From the NCBI GenBank assembly GCA_945869405.1, contig CAMBPD010000002.1, positions 1 to 59,931 on the forward strand: a stretch of DNA of 59,931 nucleotides, given 5' to 3'. A model generated the notes under the pieces. It had not been told where the DNA came from, ran no database searches, and saw only the letters and a list, made by a program, of their open reading frames with translations. The stretch's first letter is position 1, and each line of letters begins with the position of its first letter. Below, piece after piece: positions 11,607 to 21,161 of the stretch. A program made the position numbers and the translations under genes. This DNA comes from Chryseobacterium gleum. Its GTDB lineage: Bacteria; Bacteroidota; Bacteroidia; Flavobacteriales_D; Sanyastnellaceae.

Positions 11607-12853
11607 TCCAGCTTCTTGAAAATAGCTGAGGTGTTGTGGCCTCCGAAGCCAAACGTATTGCTCATAGCCACATTCACCGTGCGGTGCTGGGCCTTGTTGA
11701 ACGTGAAGTTAAGCTTGGGATCAAGTTCTGGATCTGGGTTCACGAAATTGATTGTAGGTGGCACAATGCTGTGCTTCATAGCCATGATGGATGCAATTGC
11801 CTCAATTGCCCCAGCCGCTCCGAGCAAATGCCCCGTCATCGACTTTGTACTGGAAACATTGACAGTGTATGCATGCTCGCCAAACACGCTTTGTATTGCT
11901 CTCGACTCCTGCACATCACCCAGCGGCGTTGACGTGCCATGAACATTAATGTAATCAATATCTTCGGGGGTCATCCCAGCGTCTTCCAGTGCATTACGCA
12001 TCACTAGTTTTGCTCCCAACCCGTCTGGGTGGGGCGCTGTGATGTGGTATGCATCTGCGCTTAGACCTCCGCCCATTACCTCACAGTAGATTTTTGCTCC
12101 ACGCGCCTTTGCATGCTCATACTCCTCGAGTATTAGGCACCCAGCGCCTTCACCCAATACAAATCCGTCGCGAGTAACATCGAAGGGGCGAGAAGCTGAT
12201 TGATAATTCTCGTTATTCTCTGAAAGAGCCTTGCAGGCATTGAACCCACCGACTCCAGCTTCAGTAATTGCAGCCTCGGAGCCACCGGTGATTATGATAT
12301 CAGACTTGCCAAGGCGTATGTAATTGAATGCATCAATCATGGCGTTGTTGGATGACGCGCAGGCTGATGTAGTTGTGTAGTTCGGACCACGGAAGCCGTA
12401 ATTGATTGATATGTGCCCTGAGGCAATATCAGCAATCATTTTTGGAATGAAAAACGGATTAAACCGTGGCGTGCCGTCGCCTTTGGCGTAGGCAACGCAT
12501 TCTTGTTGGAACGTCAGCAATCCGCCAATTCCTGAACCCCAGATTACCCCTACTCGGTCTTTATTTACCTTATCAAGATCCATTTCTGAATCTAGAATGG
12601 CCTCTTTTGTGACCACTAGGGCATAATGTGTATAGGGATCCATGCGTCTTGCCTCCTTCCTGTCGATGTGATCTTCGACATTGAAGTTCTTCAGTTCGCA
12701 TGCAAATTGGGTCTTGAACTTTGACGCATCAAAACGGGTAATTAGGTTGGCCCCACTTACCCCATTGACGAGATTGTTCCAATAATCATTGAGATTATTG
12801 CCCAGCGGCGTAAGCGCTCCAAGGCCTGTAATCACTACCCTCTTGAGCTGCAT
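11603..12853 (-). CDS. fabF: 3-oxoacyl-ACP synthase II
   Basis: VVITGLGALTPLGN, TTSACASSNNAMIDA active-site region, downstream of ACP gene. Confidence 0.97.
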   Translation of the reverse strand: MQLKRVVITGLGALTPLGNNLNDYWNNLVNGVSGANLITRFDASKFKTQFACELKNFNVEDHIDRKEARRMDPYTHYALVVTKEAILDSEMDLDKVNKDRVGVIWGSGIGGLLTFQQECVAYAKGDGTPRFNPFFIPKMIADIASGHISINYGFRGPNYTTTSACASSNNAMIDAFNYIRLGKSDIIITGGSEAAITEAGVGGFNACKALSENNENYQSASRPFDVTRDGFVLGEGAGCLILEEYEHAKARGAKIYCEVMGGGLSADAYHITAPHPDGLGAKLVMRNALEDAGMTPEDIDYINVHGTSTPLGDVQESRAIQSVFGEHAYTVNVSSTKSMTGHLLGAAGAIEAIASIMAMKHSIVPPTINFVNPDPELDPKLNFTFNKAQHRTVNVAMSNTFGFGGHNTSAIFKKLE

Positions 12854-12876
12854 AACATTGAATATTTAAACGTGAA

Positions 12877-13113
12877 TTACTTCGCGTTGTTTTCGATGTA
12901 GTCAATGGCCTGACCAACAGTGGCAATTTTTTCAGCCTGGTCGTCTGGAATTGCGATATTAAATTCTTTTTCGAATTCCATGATTAGCTCCACGGTATCC
13001 AAAGAGTCTGCACCCAGATCGTTGGTGAAGCTTGCCTCGCGAGTTACTTCTGCTTCTTCTACGCCAAGTTTGTCAACGATGATGGCGGTCACTTTCTTTG
13101 CTACGTCAGACAT
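12877..13113 (-). CDS. acpP: Acyl carrier protein
   Basis: [20 protein letters not shown] phosphopantetheine site; start at 13113 (MSDVAKKV). Confidence 0.97.
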   Translation of the reverse strand: MSDVAKKVTAIIVDKLGVEEAEVTREASFTNDLGADSLDTVELIMEFEKEFNIAIPDDQAEKIATVGQAIDYIENNAK

Positions 13114-13146
13114 TATATGTGGGATATTAAATGGTTTTAAACGGGG

Positions 13147-13176
13147 CAAAAGTATGTTTTTTTAGGTGAATGCCAA
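13147..13176 (-). promoter_or_regulatory. Bacteroidota-type promoter for acpP-fabF-rnc
   Basis: Minus strand TTG-N19-TACTTTTG, matching the TTG/TAnnTTTG consensus. Confidence 0.6.
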
Positions 13177-13319
13177 GTTTTTTTTCTTCTCAAGATTCAC
13201 TTGTGCTTACCTCGCTGTTTTACAAACCTTTAAAACTATTAACTCATACCGGCCAGGGCGCATCTTCCAACACATGCCACAATCCAGTTACTTTGCAGCT
13301 AGAATGTTTACCGAAAACA

Positions 13320-14390
13320 ATGCATCTATCTACCGCTGAGAAAGTTACCTTTCATCGCCAGCTACTGCTGCCTGGTTTCGGCGAAACACAGCAGCTGCGA
13401 TTGAAGTCTGCCCATGTGCTCATAGCAGGGCTCGGTGGCTTAGGAAATCCCGTCGCCCAGTACCTTGCTTCTGCGGGAGTTGGGGAGCTCACACTTGTTG
13501 ACTTCGATACGGTGGAAGCGTCTAACCTTCACCGCCAAGTTCTGTTCGGCATTGAAGATTGTGGGCTCTCGAAAGCCCTTAGAGCAGCAGACCTATTGCA
13601 ATCTCGATTCCCCGACCAACGCATTCAAGCTAAATCATTGCGTATCAACTCGAAAAACGTTGGGGAACTGATAAGCAGTGTGGATTTTATTGCCGATTGT
13701 ACAGATAACTTCGAAGCAAGGTATACGCTTGACTCGGCCGCATCGCAAGCCTGTAAACCATTGATGCACGGAGCAATACACAGACAAGAAGGTCAGCTAG
13801 CTCTTTTTCATGGCAATGCCGGTGTTGGCTACACAGATATCTTTCCTATACCACCTCATGCGGGGAAAGTTGGCAACTGCGATGAAGAAGGCGTGTACGG
13901 CCCTCTTGCCGGCATTATTGGCTGCATGATGGCACAAGGAATCATGGAGTTTCTGGCATTTCAACGGTCGGTTTTGGACGGCAACCTGATTCGGTTCGAT
14001 GGTAGTGATTTTAGTACACACCGTTTTGAAATTCGTAAAAACCAGACATCGCATTCCACTTCATCCCATGTTGAAGCGCTCTCCGCCGAGCACTTCACCG
14101 CCGAATACACAAGCAAAAATGCCTTGCAACTCATTGATGTACGCGAACTTTATGAGCACCAAGAATTCAGCATCGGTGGTCGATGTCTTCCGAGCGGAGA
14201 AGTAAAGGAGTGGTTGGCAGAACTGAACACAAATCGTCCTGCGCTGCTCTACTGCAATTTCGGGACTCAGTCGCTATACACCGCTTATTACATCAAGGCA
14301 TCGCATCCCCATATGCACATTTTGCATCTTGAAGGTGGATTGGAAGCATGGCGCAAGGTTCGCACCGACATAAATTCTCCGGGCACTTAA
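13320..14390 (+). CDS. HesA/MoeB/ThiF E1-like adenylyltransferase with C-terminal rhodanese domain
   Basis: HRQLLLPGFGETQQLRLKSAHVLIAGLGGLGNPVAQYLASAGVGELTLVD...GNCDEEGVYGPLAGIIG; rhodanese YCNFGTQS; ATG at 13320. Confidence 0.9.
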   Translation: MHLSTAEKVTFHRQLLLPGFGETQQLRLKSAHVLIAGLGGLGNPVAQYLASAGVGELTLVDFDTVEASNLHRQVLFGIEDCGLSKALRAADLLQSRFPDQRIQAKSLRINSKNVGELISSVDFIADCTDNFEARYTLDSAASQACKPLMHGAIHRQEGQLALFHGNAGVGYTDIFPIPPHAGKVGNCDEEGVYGPLAGIIGCMMAQGIMEFLAFQRSVLDGNLIRFDGSDFSTHRFEIRKNQTSHSTSSHVEALSAEHFTAEYTSKNALQLIDVRELYEHQEFSIGGRCLPSGEVKEWLAELNTNRPALLYCNFGTQSLYTAYYIKASHPHMHILHLEGGLEAWRKVRTDINSPGT

Positions 14391-14395
14391 CGTGT

Positions 14396-14403
14396 TACAT
14401 TTG
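14396..14403 (+). promoter_or_regulatory. Possible -7 promoter element
   Basis: TACATTTG (TAnnTTTG) 24 bp upstream of ATG 14428; no clear -33 element. Confidence 0.35.
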
Positions 14404-14427
14404 CTGCTCTAGGATTACGCGATTGCC

Positions 14428-15504
14428 ATGCATTTCAAAGTTTACTTATCTGATGAAGGATTCGGCCATATTGTGCGTCAACGTGCAATAGTGGAGGTGC
14501 TGCGCGAGTCTGTCCCAAATTTGGAGCTCACCCTTCAAACTCAGGCACACATAGAAGCCGCTGGCAGGTACATCCCCGGCGCCAACATGATCAATCGCTT
14601 CAACAACATACAGTGGGACAAACAAGCCAACGGCTCGCCAGACTTGATAAAGATTGCTGATCGGTACAAAGATTACATTGAGCTATCAAACACTTTTATT
14701 GAAAAAGAATGCGAAGCGTTCGGTTACGATGCCATTCTTAGCGACTTCGTGTATGAGGCCTTTCCTGTGGCACAGCAAATGGGGGTGAAATCATTTGGAG
14801 TGGCTCATTTCACCTGGGACTGGTTTTTTTCCAAGCTATACCCACCTCCTGTTCACACGAGCGTTATCCATCACTTTATGGCGATGGCTGATAAAGCTAC
14901 ACGCCTGTATTTCCCGCCGTTTACGCCAGAAGAAATCATTCATCACTACAAGGGGAAGGCGCTCGAGGTTCCTCTCATCCTTCACAGCAAGATCGACCAC
15001 AAAGAGGTTGATGAAGATGGGAAATTTAAAGTGCTAATTATGGATAGTGGCGCAGGTGTATTGAGCGAGTCTATTCGAAAGGCGCTTTTTAGCGTTGCCA
15101 AACTAGATGACTTCCTCTTCTTCGTCTCTGCAAAATTCGATACTGAGCAAGAGAATGTGCGCATTATTCCCCAAGGGGCATTGATGGTAGACTATGTAGC
15201 CAACATGGACTTGGTTATTGGTCGTGCCGGGTTCAATACAATTTCTGAATGCATCGGATTGCGCACGCCTATGCTGCTCATTGGCGAAGCCATGAACCCG
15301 GAGATGAATGAAAACATTCTCCTGTTGAAGAAGCAGCACTTGGGCTCATTCATTTCTATACAAACGTTTGAAGACGGTTTGGGATCCTACCTGCCATCGT
15401 TTCTAAAACATGAATACAACATGATTAAAACGATGATGCACAAGCATGAGATAGCCAGCAACGGAGCAGAAATTATAACCAACGACATGCTCAATTATTT
15501 ATGA
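14428..15504 (+). CDS. MurG/PseG-like glycosyltransferase-fold protein
   Basis: DEGFGHIVRQRAIVEVL N-terminus; NMDLVIGRAGFNTISECIGLRTPMLLIGE C-terminal nucleotide-sugar motif. Confidence 0.75.
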   Translation: MHFKVYLSDEGFGHIVRQRAIVEVLRESVPNLELTLQTQAHIEAAGRYIPGANMINRFNNIQWDKQANGSPDLIKIADRYKDYIELSNTFIEKECEAFGYDAILSDFVYEAFPVAQQMGVKSFGVAHFTWDWFFSKLYPPPVHTSVIHHFMAMADKATRLYFPPFTPEEIIHHYKGKALEVPLILHSKIDHKEVDEDGKFKVLIMDSGAGVLSESIRKALFSVAKLDDFLFFVSAKFDTEQENVRIIPQGALMVDYVANMDLVIGRAGFNTISECIGLRTPMLLIGEAMNPEMNENILLLKKQHLGSFISIQTFEDGLGSYLPSFLKHEYNMIKTMMHKHEIASNGAEIITNDMLNYL

Positions 15505-16052
15505 GGACCATTGCAATTATTCCTGCGCGCGGAGGCTCAAAGCGGTTGCCAAAGAAAAATATCTATCTATTCAACGGCAAGCCTCTTTTGGGGTACACCC
15601 TATCTGCCTGTGCGCAATGTCCGTTCATCGATTCGGTTTTTGTAAGCAGTGATGACACAGAAATACTCTCTGTCGCACAATCACTTGGAGCAATTGGCCT
15701 TTTGAGACCAAGCGTGTTAGCCGACGACAAAACACCAAAAATTGTAGCCATTCGCCAGGCTGCTCAAGACCCCAAAGTTGGCGAAATGAAACCCGATGAT
15801 ATCATCATTGTGGCACAAGCGAATTCCCCACAAATAACCGCCAAGCAGTTACAAGAAGGCTACGACCTAATGATACGTCACAACTTATGGGAGGTGATGA
15901 GTACAGACGTGAATGGTGTTCAGAACGCCGCGTTTCGCATAGTTCGATACCATGCTCTTTTCAACGAATTTCTGAGTGCGCATTGTGGTTTTGTGATTGC
16001 GCCAAACGTTGACGTTCATACCCTGGAAGACCTTGAAAATCTAAAGTCTTAG
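15501..16052 (+). CDS. Short NeuA-like cytidylyltransferase (acylneuraminate cytidylyltransferase family)
   Basis: IAIIPARGGSKRLPKKNIYLFNGKPLLGYTL signature; only 183 aa; ATGA overlap with the upstream gene. Confidence 0.85.
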   Translation: MRTIAIIPARGGSKRLPKKNIYLFNGKPLLGYTLSACAQCPFIDSVFVSSDDTEILSVAQSLGAIGLLRPSVLADDKTPKIVAIRQAAQDPKVGEMKPDDIIIVAQANSPQITAKQLQEGYDLMIRHNLWEVMSTDVNGVQNAAFRIVRYHALFNEFLSAHCGFVIAPNVDVHTLEDLENLKS

Positions 16053-16999
16053 CGCTTCCTAGCTACGAGGGTAATGATGTCATACAAAGTCGGCTTGTCT
16101 AAGGCATACCAATACTTCTTCTCGGGCACAGCGCCTTTCAGTGCGGCATTCCTGCGCGACTTATGTCGCTGAAAGGCCTTCCAAACTGAGGGGATTAAAG
16201 TGATGTTGTGCGCTGACTTCACCTTAAGCACATCAACCACATCATACCCAATGCTGTCGTAGTACTTGCGCAACATCGGGATGTCGAAATAATACGTGTG
16301 CTGCGCATGAAAATGATACCACCATTTACCAAACAGTCGGTGGCCCCACGACGAAACATCAATTGTTTGGATGACCATATGATCGCCGGGTTGTTGGAAA
16401 TGAGAGAGGAGCTTCAAATCGGCCATTGGATCGAGGAGGTGCTCTATCACATCTGTCATAGTGATGAGATGCAACCTGCTGAGCGACTCTTGCTGCATGA
16501 GCGAAGGCACGCTCTCGATAGTGCCTTGAAACACTTGGCGAAAGCCACTCGCTCGCGCTGCATCGACACAAGAACTATTGAACTCGACTCCATATGCATT
16601 GAAACCCGCGCGACGAAGTACCTCAGGCAACAAACCATAACGCGTACCAATGTCGATACTTACCTTTTTCTCAGAATTACTTAGAGGGATATTACTTTTT
16701 ATAAGATCAATCAGTGGCTTAAACTTATGCTGGGCAACCGCCTGCTCAAGGTCGATTGGTTTGGCGTCCATCACGGTATAAACCTCTCCTAAATGCTCCG
16801 CTTTAAAACGTGGATTTTGATAAACTAATCCGCACTTAACACACTCAACAATGGTGAGCTCTGCTTGTAAATTCCCATCCCAGGGAAACGTGGTAAAAGA
16901 TGTGTGGGGGTAAAATTCCTTTTCAAAATGGTGCATTACACGAAAGGAATCGGATGCACAGAAATTGCAACACGTAACTCGTTCCTGATGGGAGTGCAT
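16049..16999 (-). CDS. Class I SAM-dependent methyltransferase with N-terminal zinc-ribbon
   Basis: CCNFC...CVKCGLVYQNPR, then SIDIGTRYGLLPEVLRRAGFNAYGVEF...TMTDVIEHL; start at 16999. Confidence 0.85.
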   Translation of the reverse strand: MHSHQERVTCCNFCASDSFRVMHHFEKEFYPHTSFTTFPWDGNLQAELTIVECVKCGLVYQNPRFKAEHLGEVYTVMDAKPIDLEQAVAQHKFKPLIDLIKSNIPLSNSEKKVSIDIGTRYGLLPEVLRRAGFNAYGVEFNSSCVDAARASGFRQVFQGTIESVPSLMQQESLSRLHLITMTDVIEHLLDPMADLKLLSHFQQPGDHMVIQTIDVSSWGHRLFGKWWYHFHAQHTYYFDIPMLRKYYDSIGYDVVDVLKVKSAHNITLIPSVWKAFQRHKSRRNAALKGAVPEKKYWYALDKPTLYDIITLVARKR

Positions 17000-17009
17000 T
17001 CGATTCGTA

Positions 17010-17768
17010 TTATTCAATGACCACGAATGACTGTGCCCCACTAAAAGCACTCCGTTGTATGCGCACATTACTCAGCCCAAGTGCTTCTCGCAATGCCACT
17101 GTTTCTCCTGGAAACTCTTGGTCATTCAATTCATCGAAACCTACTACAGAACCCTTGGTAAGGTAGGGTTTGATGAGCTGCAGACACTTGAAGGTTGGCT
17201 CATACACTGTCATGTCGAACCAAGCGAATGAAATGATAGTCTCCGGATGCTCATCCAAGTATTTTTCCAACTCAACTATTGCGTTTCCTTTGCGGAGCGA
17301 TGTTTTCTTGATGTGGCTCAACGGGCTTTCTCCCTCGTGGAAATCGAGCAGATCTTGTAGGTAGTTCTCATACCCTTTTGTAACGGACAGAGATCCATTA
17401 GCTATTATTTCATGACCCCCATCCTTCTCGGACAAAACCGGGAAACCCTCAAACGTATCGAAACCAATAAGTTTTCGATTGTGGTTGAACGGCTCCAACA
17501 GCCCCCGCAGATTACTTAGTGTAACCAGGTTTTGACCCCAACGAACTCCGAACTCCATCATCACACCATGCACAGGGAGTATATGCTTTTGATACAACTC
17601 TGCAAAGAACAAATGCTTCGTCAGCTCCTGGCGTTTTAGAAACAAGCCTGCATTGGCCAGTATTTCATTGTCCGGAATTGGGCAATTACGCATAGCAGAA
17701 GCTGCCTTGGCACGTCCGCTTAATTCCTTTTCGGATGCGAGGGTTTTGATTTTGATGTCGGTTGACAT
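17010..17768 (-). CDS. TylF/MycF-like class I SAM methyltransferase
   Basis: MMEFGVRWGQNLVTLSNLRGLLEP...KLIGFDTFEGFP and VGFDELNDQEFPGETVALREALG. Confidence 0.75.
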   Translation of the reverse strand: MSTDIKIKTLASEKELSGRAKAASAMRNCPIPDNEILANAGLFLKRQELTKHLFFAELYQKHILPVHGVMMEFGVRWGQNLVTLSNLRGLLEPFNHNRKLIGFDTFEGFPVLSEKDGGHEIIANGSLSVTKGYENYLQDLLDFHEGESPLSHIKKTSLRKGNAIVELEKYLDEHPETIISFAWFDMTVYEPTFKCLQLIKPYLTKGSVVGFDELNDQEFPGETVALREALGLSNVRIQRSAFSGAQSFVVIE

Positions 17769-17865
17769 GGTTGACTAAATTTCTGGTTCGGTTTGCGAAG
17801 ATAAGCGTATGCATTCGTTAAGACTTCAGCAAATCCACATTCATTTCTTTTCAAATCAAATGACC

Positions 17866-17873
17866 TATTTTTG
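17866..17873 (+). promoter_or_regulatory. Possible -7 promoter element for the neuB-like operon
   Basis: TATTTTTG 27 bp upstream of ATG 17901. Confidence 0.4.
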
Positions 17874-17900
17874 GCCCACCTCAATCAAACCATAATCTAC

Positions 17901-18602
17901 ATGTTTGTTATTTCTGAAATTTTCCCTCAGCATGGCGGTAGCCTTGCAGTAGCCGAGCAAATGATTCTTCAAAGTAAGCTCGCTGGCGCTGACGCCATCA
18001 AGGTTCAACTTTACACTGCGACTCAGTTTGGAGCAGAACGCGCGTACCTTGAGTTGGACAAAGACGGTCTGAAAAGACTGCGTGACTATGCCAACACCAT
18101 TGGCATTCCTTTGTTCGCAACACCTTTTACCATGGATCGACTCGACTGGTGCCTTGAGCTCGACTTGCCCTACCTTAAAGTAGCGGCGCGCATGCACAAA
18201 GAATCTCCAGAACTCACAGCCGCTATCATGAGTCATAAGAAGCCCACCTTTGTGAGTATCCCTTCAGACAGTAATCCAGACGAAATAGTGAAGCATGACC
18301 ACGCGATTTATTTGTACTGCGTAATGAAATATCCAACACGTGTTGACGAATTTTCCATGCCCGACTTCGGCAAGTCGATTTTTCATGGCATAAGCGACCA
18401 TACATTAGGCAACTCAGGCGCCCTTTTCGCAGCAGCTCACGGCGCGAAATACCTTGAAAAACACTTTACCCTGCGGAAGTCGTTTCAGTACGAAACCGAG
18501 AAGGCCCACCTTGGCAGCATGGACATGAACGACCTTATTGAAATAAAAAACACCGCCTTCGAATTCGAACGTATTCGAAAAGTTCTTGGCTATGACAAAT
18601 GA
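17901..18602 (+). CDS. NeuB-family (N-acetylneuraminate synthase-like) TIM-barrel protein without SAF domain
   Basis: ISEIFPQHGGSLAVAEQMILQSKLAGADAIKVQLY...LFATPFTMDRLDWCLELDLPYLKVAAR...HGISDHTLGNSGALFAAAHGAKYLEKHFTL; stops at about 233 aa. Confidence 0.85.
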   Translation: MFVISEIFPQHGGSLAVAEQMILQSKLAGADAIKVQLYTATQFGAERAYLELDKDGLKRLRDYANTIGIPLFATPFTMDRLDWCLELDLPYLKVAARMHKESPELTAAIMSHKKPTFVSIPSDSNPDEIVKHDHAIYLYCVMKYPTRVDEFSMPDFGKSIFHGISDHTLGNSGALFAAAHGAKYLEKHFTLRKSFQYETEKAHLGSMDMNDLIEIKNTAFEFERIRKVLGYDK

Positions 18603-19914
18603 GCTGCGAAGCGTCATTCGTAAATATCATGAAGTAGAAAGGGCTTGGACAGCCGTCCACAAGAACACCCACGAATACCTAGCAGCAGTATGCCTGTTTG
18701 AATACCCATCCTACCGTTTGCTTGACTCCGACAAACGTGATCGCCTTATTGGCTTTCGCCTTCTTGTGCGCACCATGCGCCGCATAATGCGCACAGGAAA
18801 AGGGAAGACGAAAATTGATGAAGCCGGGCAATCTATCATTATTAGCAGTAGTAGAAATACGAGCGAGATCATTCGCTACATCTCTCATTCAGGACAAACC
18901 ACGATACACACGTATATCGACCGAGACCACATGTCGCTGGGCGATTACGGTAAATGGCCCCTGCTATTTGCCTGGTTGCCGTTTGCTCTTAAGCAAGCAT
19001 CTCGTTGCGTCGTAAGCCCGTATCGAAGTACAATCGCTCTTTCCGTAGCCGAGCTTCCAGAAATAGCTCTTATTCTTCAACTTGCGAAAAGAAACCGAGC
19101 CCACATGATTTACGATTTTCTGCCCTATGAGGTGGATAGCAACTTCATGTATTTGTTGTTTCGCGAAAACCAAATCGGAGTTTTCAAAATTCCATCGTCG
19201 GGTCCTCTTGCCACACACCATAAAATTTTACTTGCGGATCACTTGGCGGTAAGCACGCCGTATCACTTGGAAGAAATTAGAAAATTTCAATCAACTATTC
19301 GTGTTGGGCAACACCATCTCTGGCCGCCCGAGAAAGCACATTTGTATTATTCCAAATACAAAGCCAATTGCACATGGGAAGAGACAGGGACCATTGGCTT
19401 TTATAGTCATGGAGAATGGCTTCGGAAAGCAGAGAAGCAGTCAGACTATGGCGGTCGCATTGGCGAGGCTGAAGCGTCTATTTTACGCATGCTCGGAAAT
19501 ATTCTTGCTTCGAAGCCCCAGTTTAAGTTGCGTATTTTTCCGCATCCAAGAGAATTAAATCCCGCAGTGGCTGATGCGATGCAAAAGCATTATCGCAGTT
19601 GCATCGGGCACGATTCATTTGAGATTTTTACAACTCCGGGCGGCACATCGCAACATTTTGGCAAAGTTGAAATTGCCATTGCAGCATTCAGCACCATACT
19701 CTACGAAAGACTGTATAGCGGATACAAGACGCTTATTGGGAATATGTTCATCTATGAATTCCCCATGAATCAGAGCCCTCTCAACTCAATTTGCTTTAAA
19801 ACGCAACCTGAATTAGAAGAAATGCTCAGTCGGTTCATTGATATGGACGCCGGCACATTTTTCGAAATCACTCAACTGGGAAATTATCGCCTACAATCGT
19901 ATCCAGAACCGTAA
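18592..19914 (+). CDS. Putative GT-B transferase with HP motif (sialyltransferase-like)
   Basis: FKLRIFPHPREL followed by VEIAIAAFSTILYERLYSGYKTLIGN; 11-bp overlap with the NeuB-like gene. Confidence 0.5.
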   Translation: MTNELRSVIRKYHEVERAWTAVHKNTHEYLAAVCLFEYPSYRLLDSDKRDRLIGFRLLVRTMRRIMRTGKGKTKIDEAGQSIIISSSRNTSEIIRYISHSGQTTIHTYIDRDHMSLGDYGKWPLLFAWLPFALKQASRCVVSPYRSTIALSVAELPEIALILQLAKRNRAHMIYDFLPYEVDSNFMYLLFRENQIGVFKIPSSGPLATHHKILLADHLAVSTPYHLEEIRKFQSTIRVGQHHLWPPEKAHLYYSKYKANCTWEETGTIGFYSHGEWLRKAEKQSDYGGRIGEAEASILRMLGNILASKPQFKLRIFPHPRELNPAVADAMQKHYRSCIGHDSFEIFTTPGGTSQHFGKVEIAIAAFSTILYERLYSGYKTLIGNMFIYEFPMNQSPLNSICFKTQPELEEMLSRFIDMDAGTFFEITQLGNYRLQSYPEP

Positions 19915-19925
19915 ACGCGCCTTTC

Positions 19926-21161
19926 ATGAACTTGCTCATCCTCAATTACGACTTTCCTCCCAATCCCGGTATTGGCGGCAGGCGATGGGCAAAACTGGCT
20001 AAATCGCTCGCTATACAGGGTCATCGCATTGAAGTTGTGAAGGCGTCGTTTCCTGAAGGTGCAGATAGGTCGGCTTGGGAGCAGGATGTGATCCATGCCA
20101 ACATTACCGTGCACAGTGCAGAGCGAAAATATCCGAAGGCTATTTCACACCCACGAAATTCATTGCCCGGCAAGATCAATTTTCGATTGCACAAAACTCT
20201 TCTCTCGTTTCGTGAAAAAGGCACCATCTATGACCAGTCCATCGGATGGAAAAAAAGTATGCTTCCGCTCTGTGAAGAGCTTATTCGAACAAAACAAATA
20301 GACGCCATCATAGCCAGCGGAGCACCATGGAATCTGCTCGTATACGCTGCAGAATTAAAGGCTGAATTTCCGCAGTGCAAACTGCTCATAGACTACCGTG
20401 ACCCTTGGCTTAACGCACGCAATTATGGCATGGCCAACCTCAGCAAACAACGGATGAATGCTGAAATAAAAAAGCAGGAATTCATCTTCGAACATGCAGA
20501 CGCTGTGAGCAGTCCTTACGAATACCTTACAACACAACTGAGCGAATGGAGCCAACGACACTGCACCCATCAACCCCGATTTTCAACCCTGCCTCATTTT
20601 TTTGATCCTGAGGATTTTTCGGAAAACGTGCCATGGCAGCCAAACGATGTATTTCGAATGGTGTATGCCGGCGACATCTATGTTGGAAGTGAGCCACAAT
20701 GGGAGGAGTTCCGAATGCTTGTCGACAAACTATCAACCGCCACAAACTTTTTACCCCACAAGCTTCAAGTCGACGTATATACTTCGGCTGAAATTCCTGA
20801 TAGCATCAGAAATGCGAACTATATACATGTGCATCGTCCAGTAGGAAAATTAATCTTCGATTTAATGCGCACAGCCGACGTGCTTTTGGTTGTGTTACCT
20901 GAGAACAAAAAAAACGAACGAACCACAAAGTTTTTCGAATACCTGCCTCTGCGCATTCCGCTTTTTGTGGTTTCGCCTCCAGGTGAAGTGACCCGTTACG
21001 TTGAAACCAATCGCCTCGGAGTGTGCAGCACGCAAGACCTTGAAGCTATTAGAGACTTGTTTACCGGTGTCTACGCCCGAGAAAGCTTCAAAAGCAATTT
21101 TGATATCGACTCATGCACCAACCATCAACGCGCGAAGGATGTCATCCATCTCATCTCATGA
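19926..21161 (+). CDS. Family 4-like glycosyltransferase
   Basis: NYDFPPNPGIGGRRWAKLAKSLAIQGHRIEVV N-terminus; DVLLVVLPENKKNERTTKFFEYLPLRIPLFVVSP C-terminus. Confidence 0.85.
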   Translation: MNLLILNYDFPPNPGIGGRRWAKLAKSLAIQGHRIEVVKASFPEGADRSAWEQDVIHANITVHSAERKYPKAISHPRNSLPGKINFRLHKTLLSFREKGTIYDQSIGWKKSMLPLCEELIRTKQIDAIIASGAPWNLLVYAAELKAEFPQCKLLIDYRDPWLNARNYGMANLSKQRMNAEIKKQEFIFEHADAVSSPYEYLTTQLSEWSQRHCTHQPRFSTLPHFFDPEDFSENVPWQPNDVFRMVYAGDIYVGSEPQWEEFRMLVDKLSTATNFLPHKLQVDVYTSAEIPDSIRNANYIHVHRPVGKLIFDLMRTADVLLVVLPENKKNERTTKFFEYLPLRIPLFVVSPPGEVTRYVETNRLGVCSTQDLEAIRDLFTGVYARESFKSNFDIDSCTNHQRAKDVIHLIS

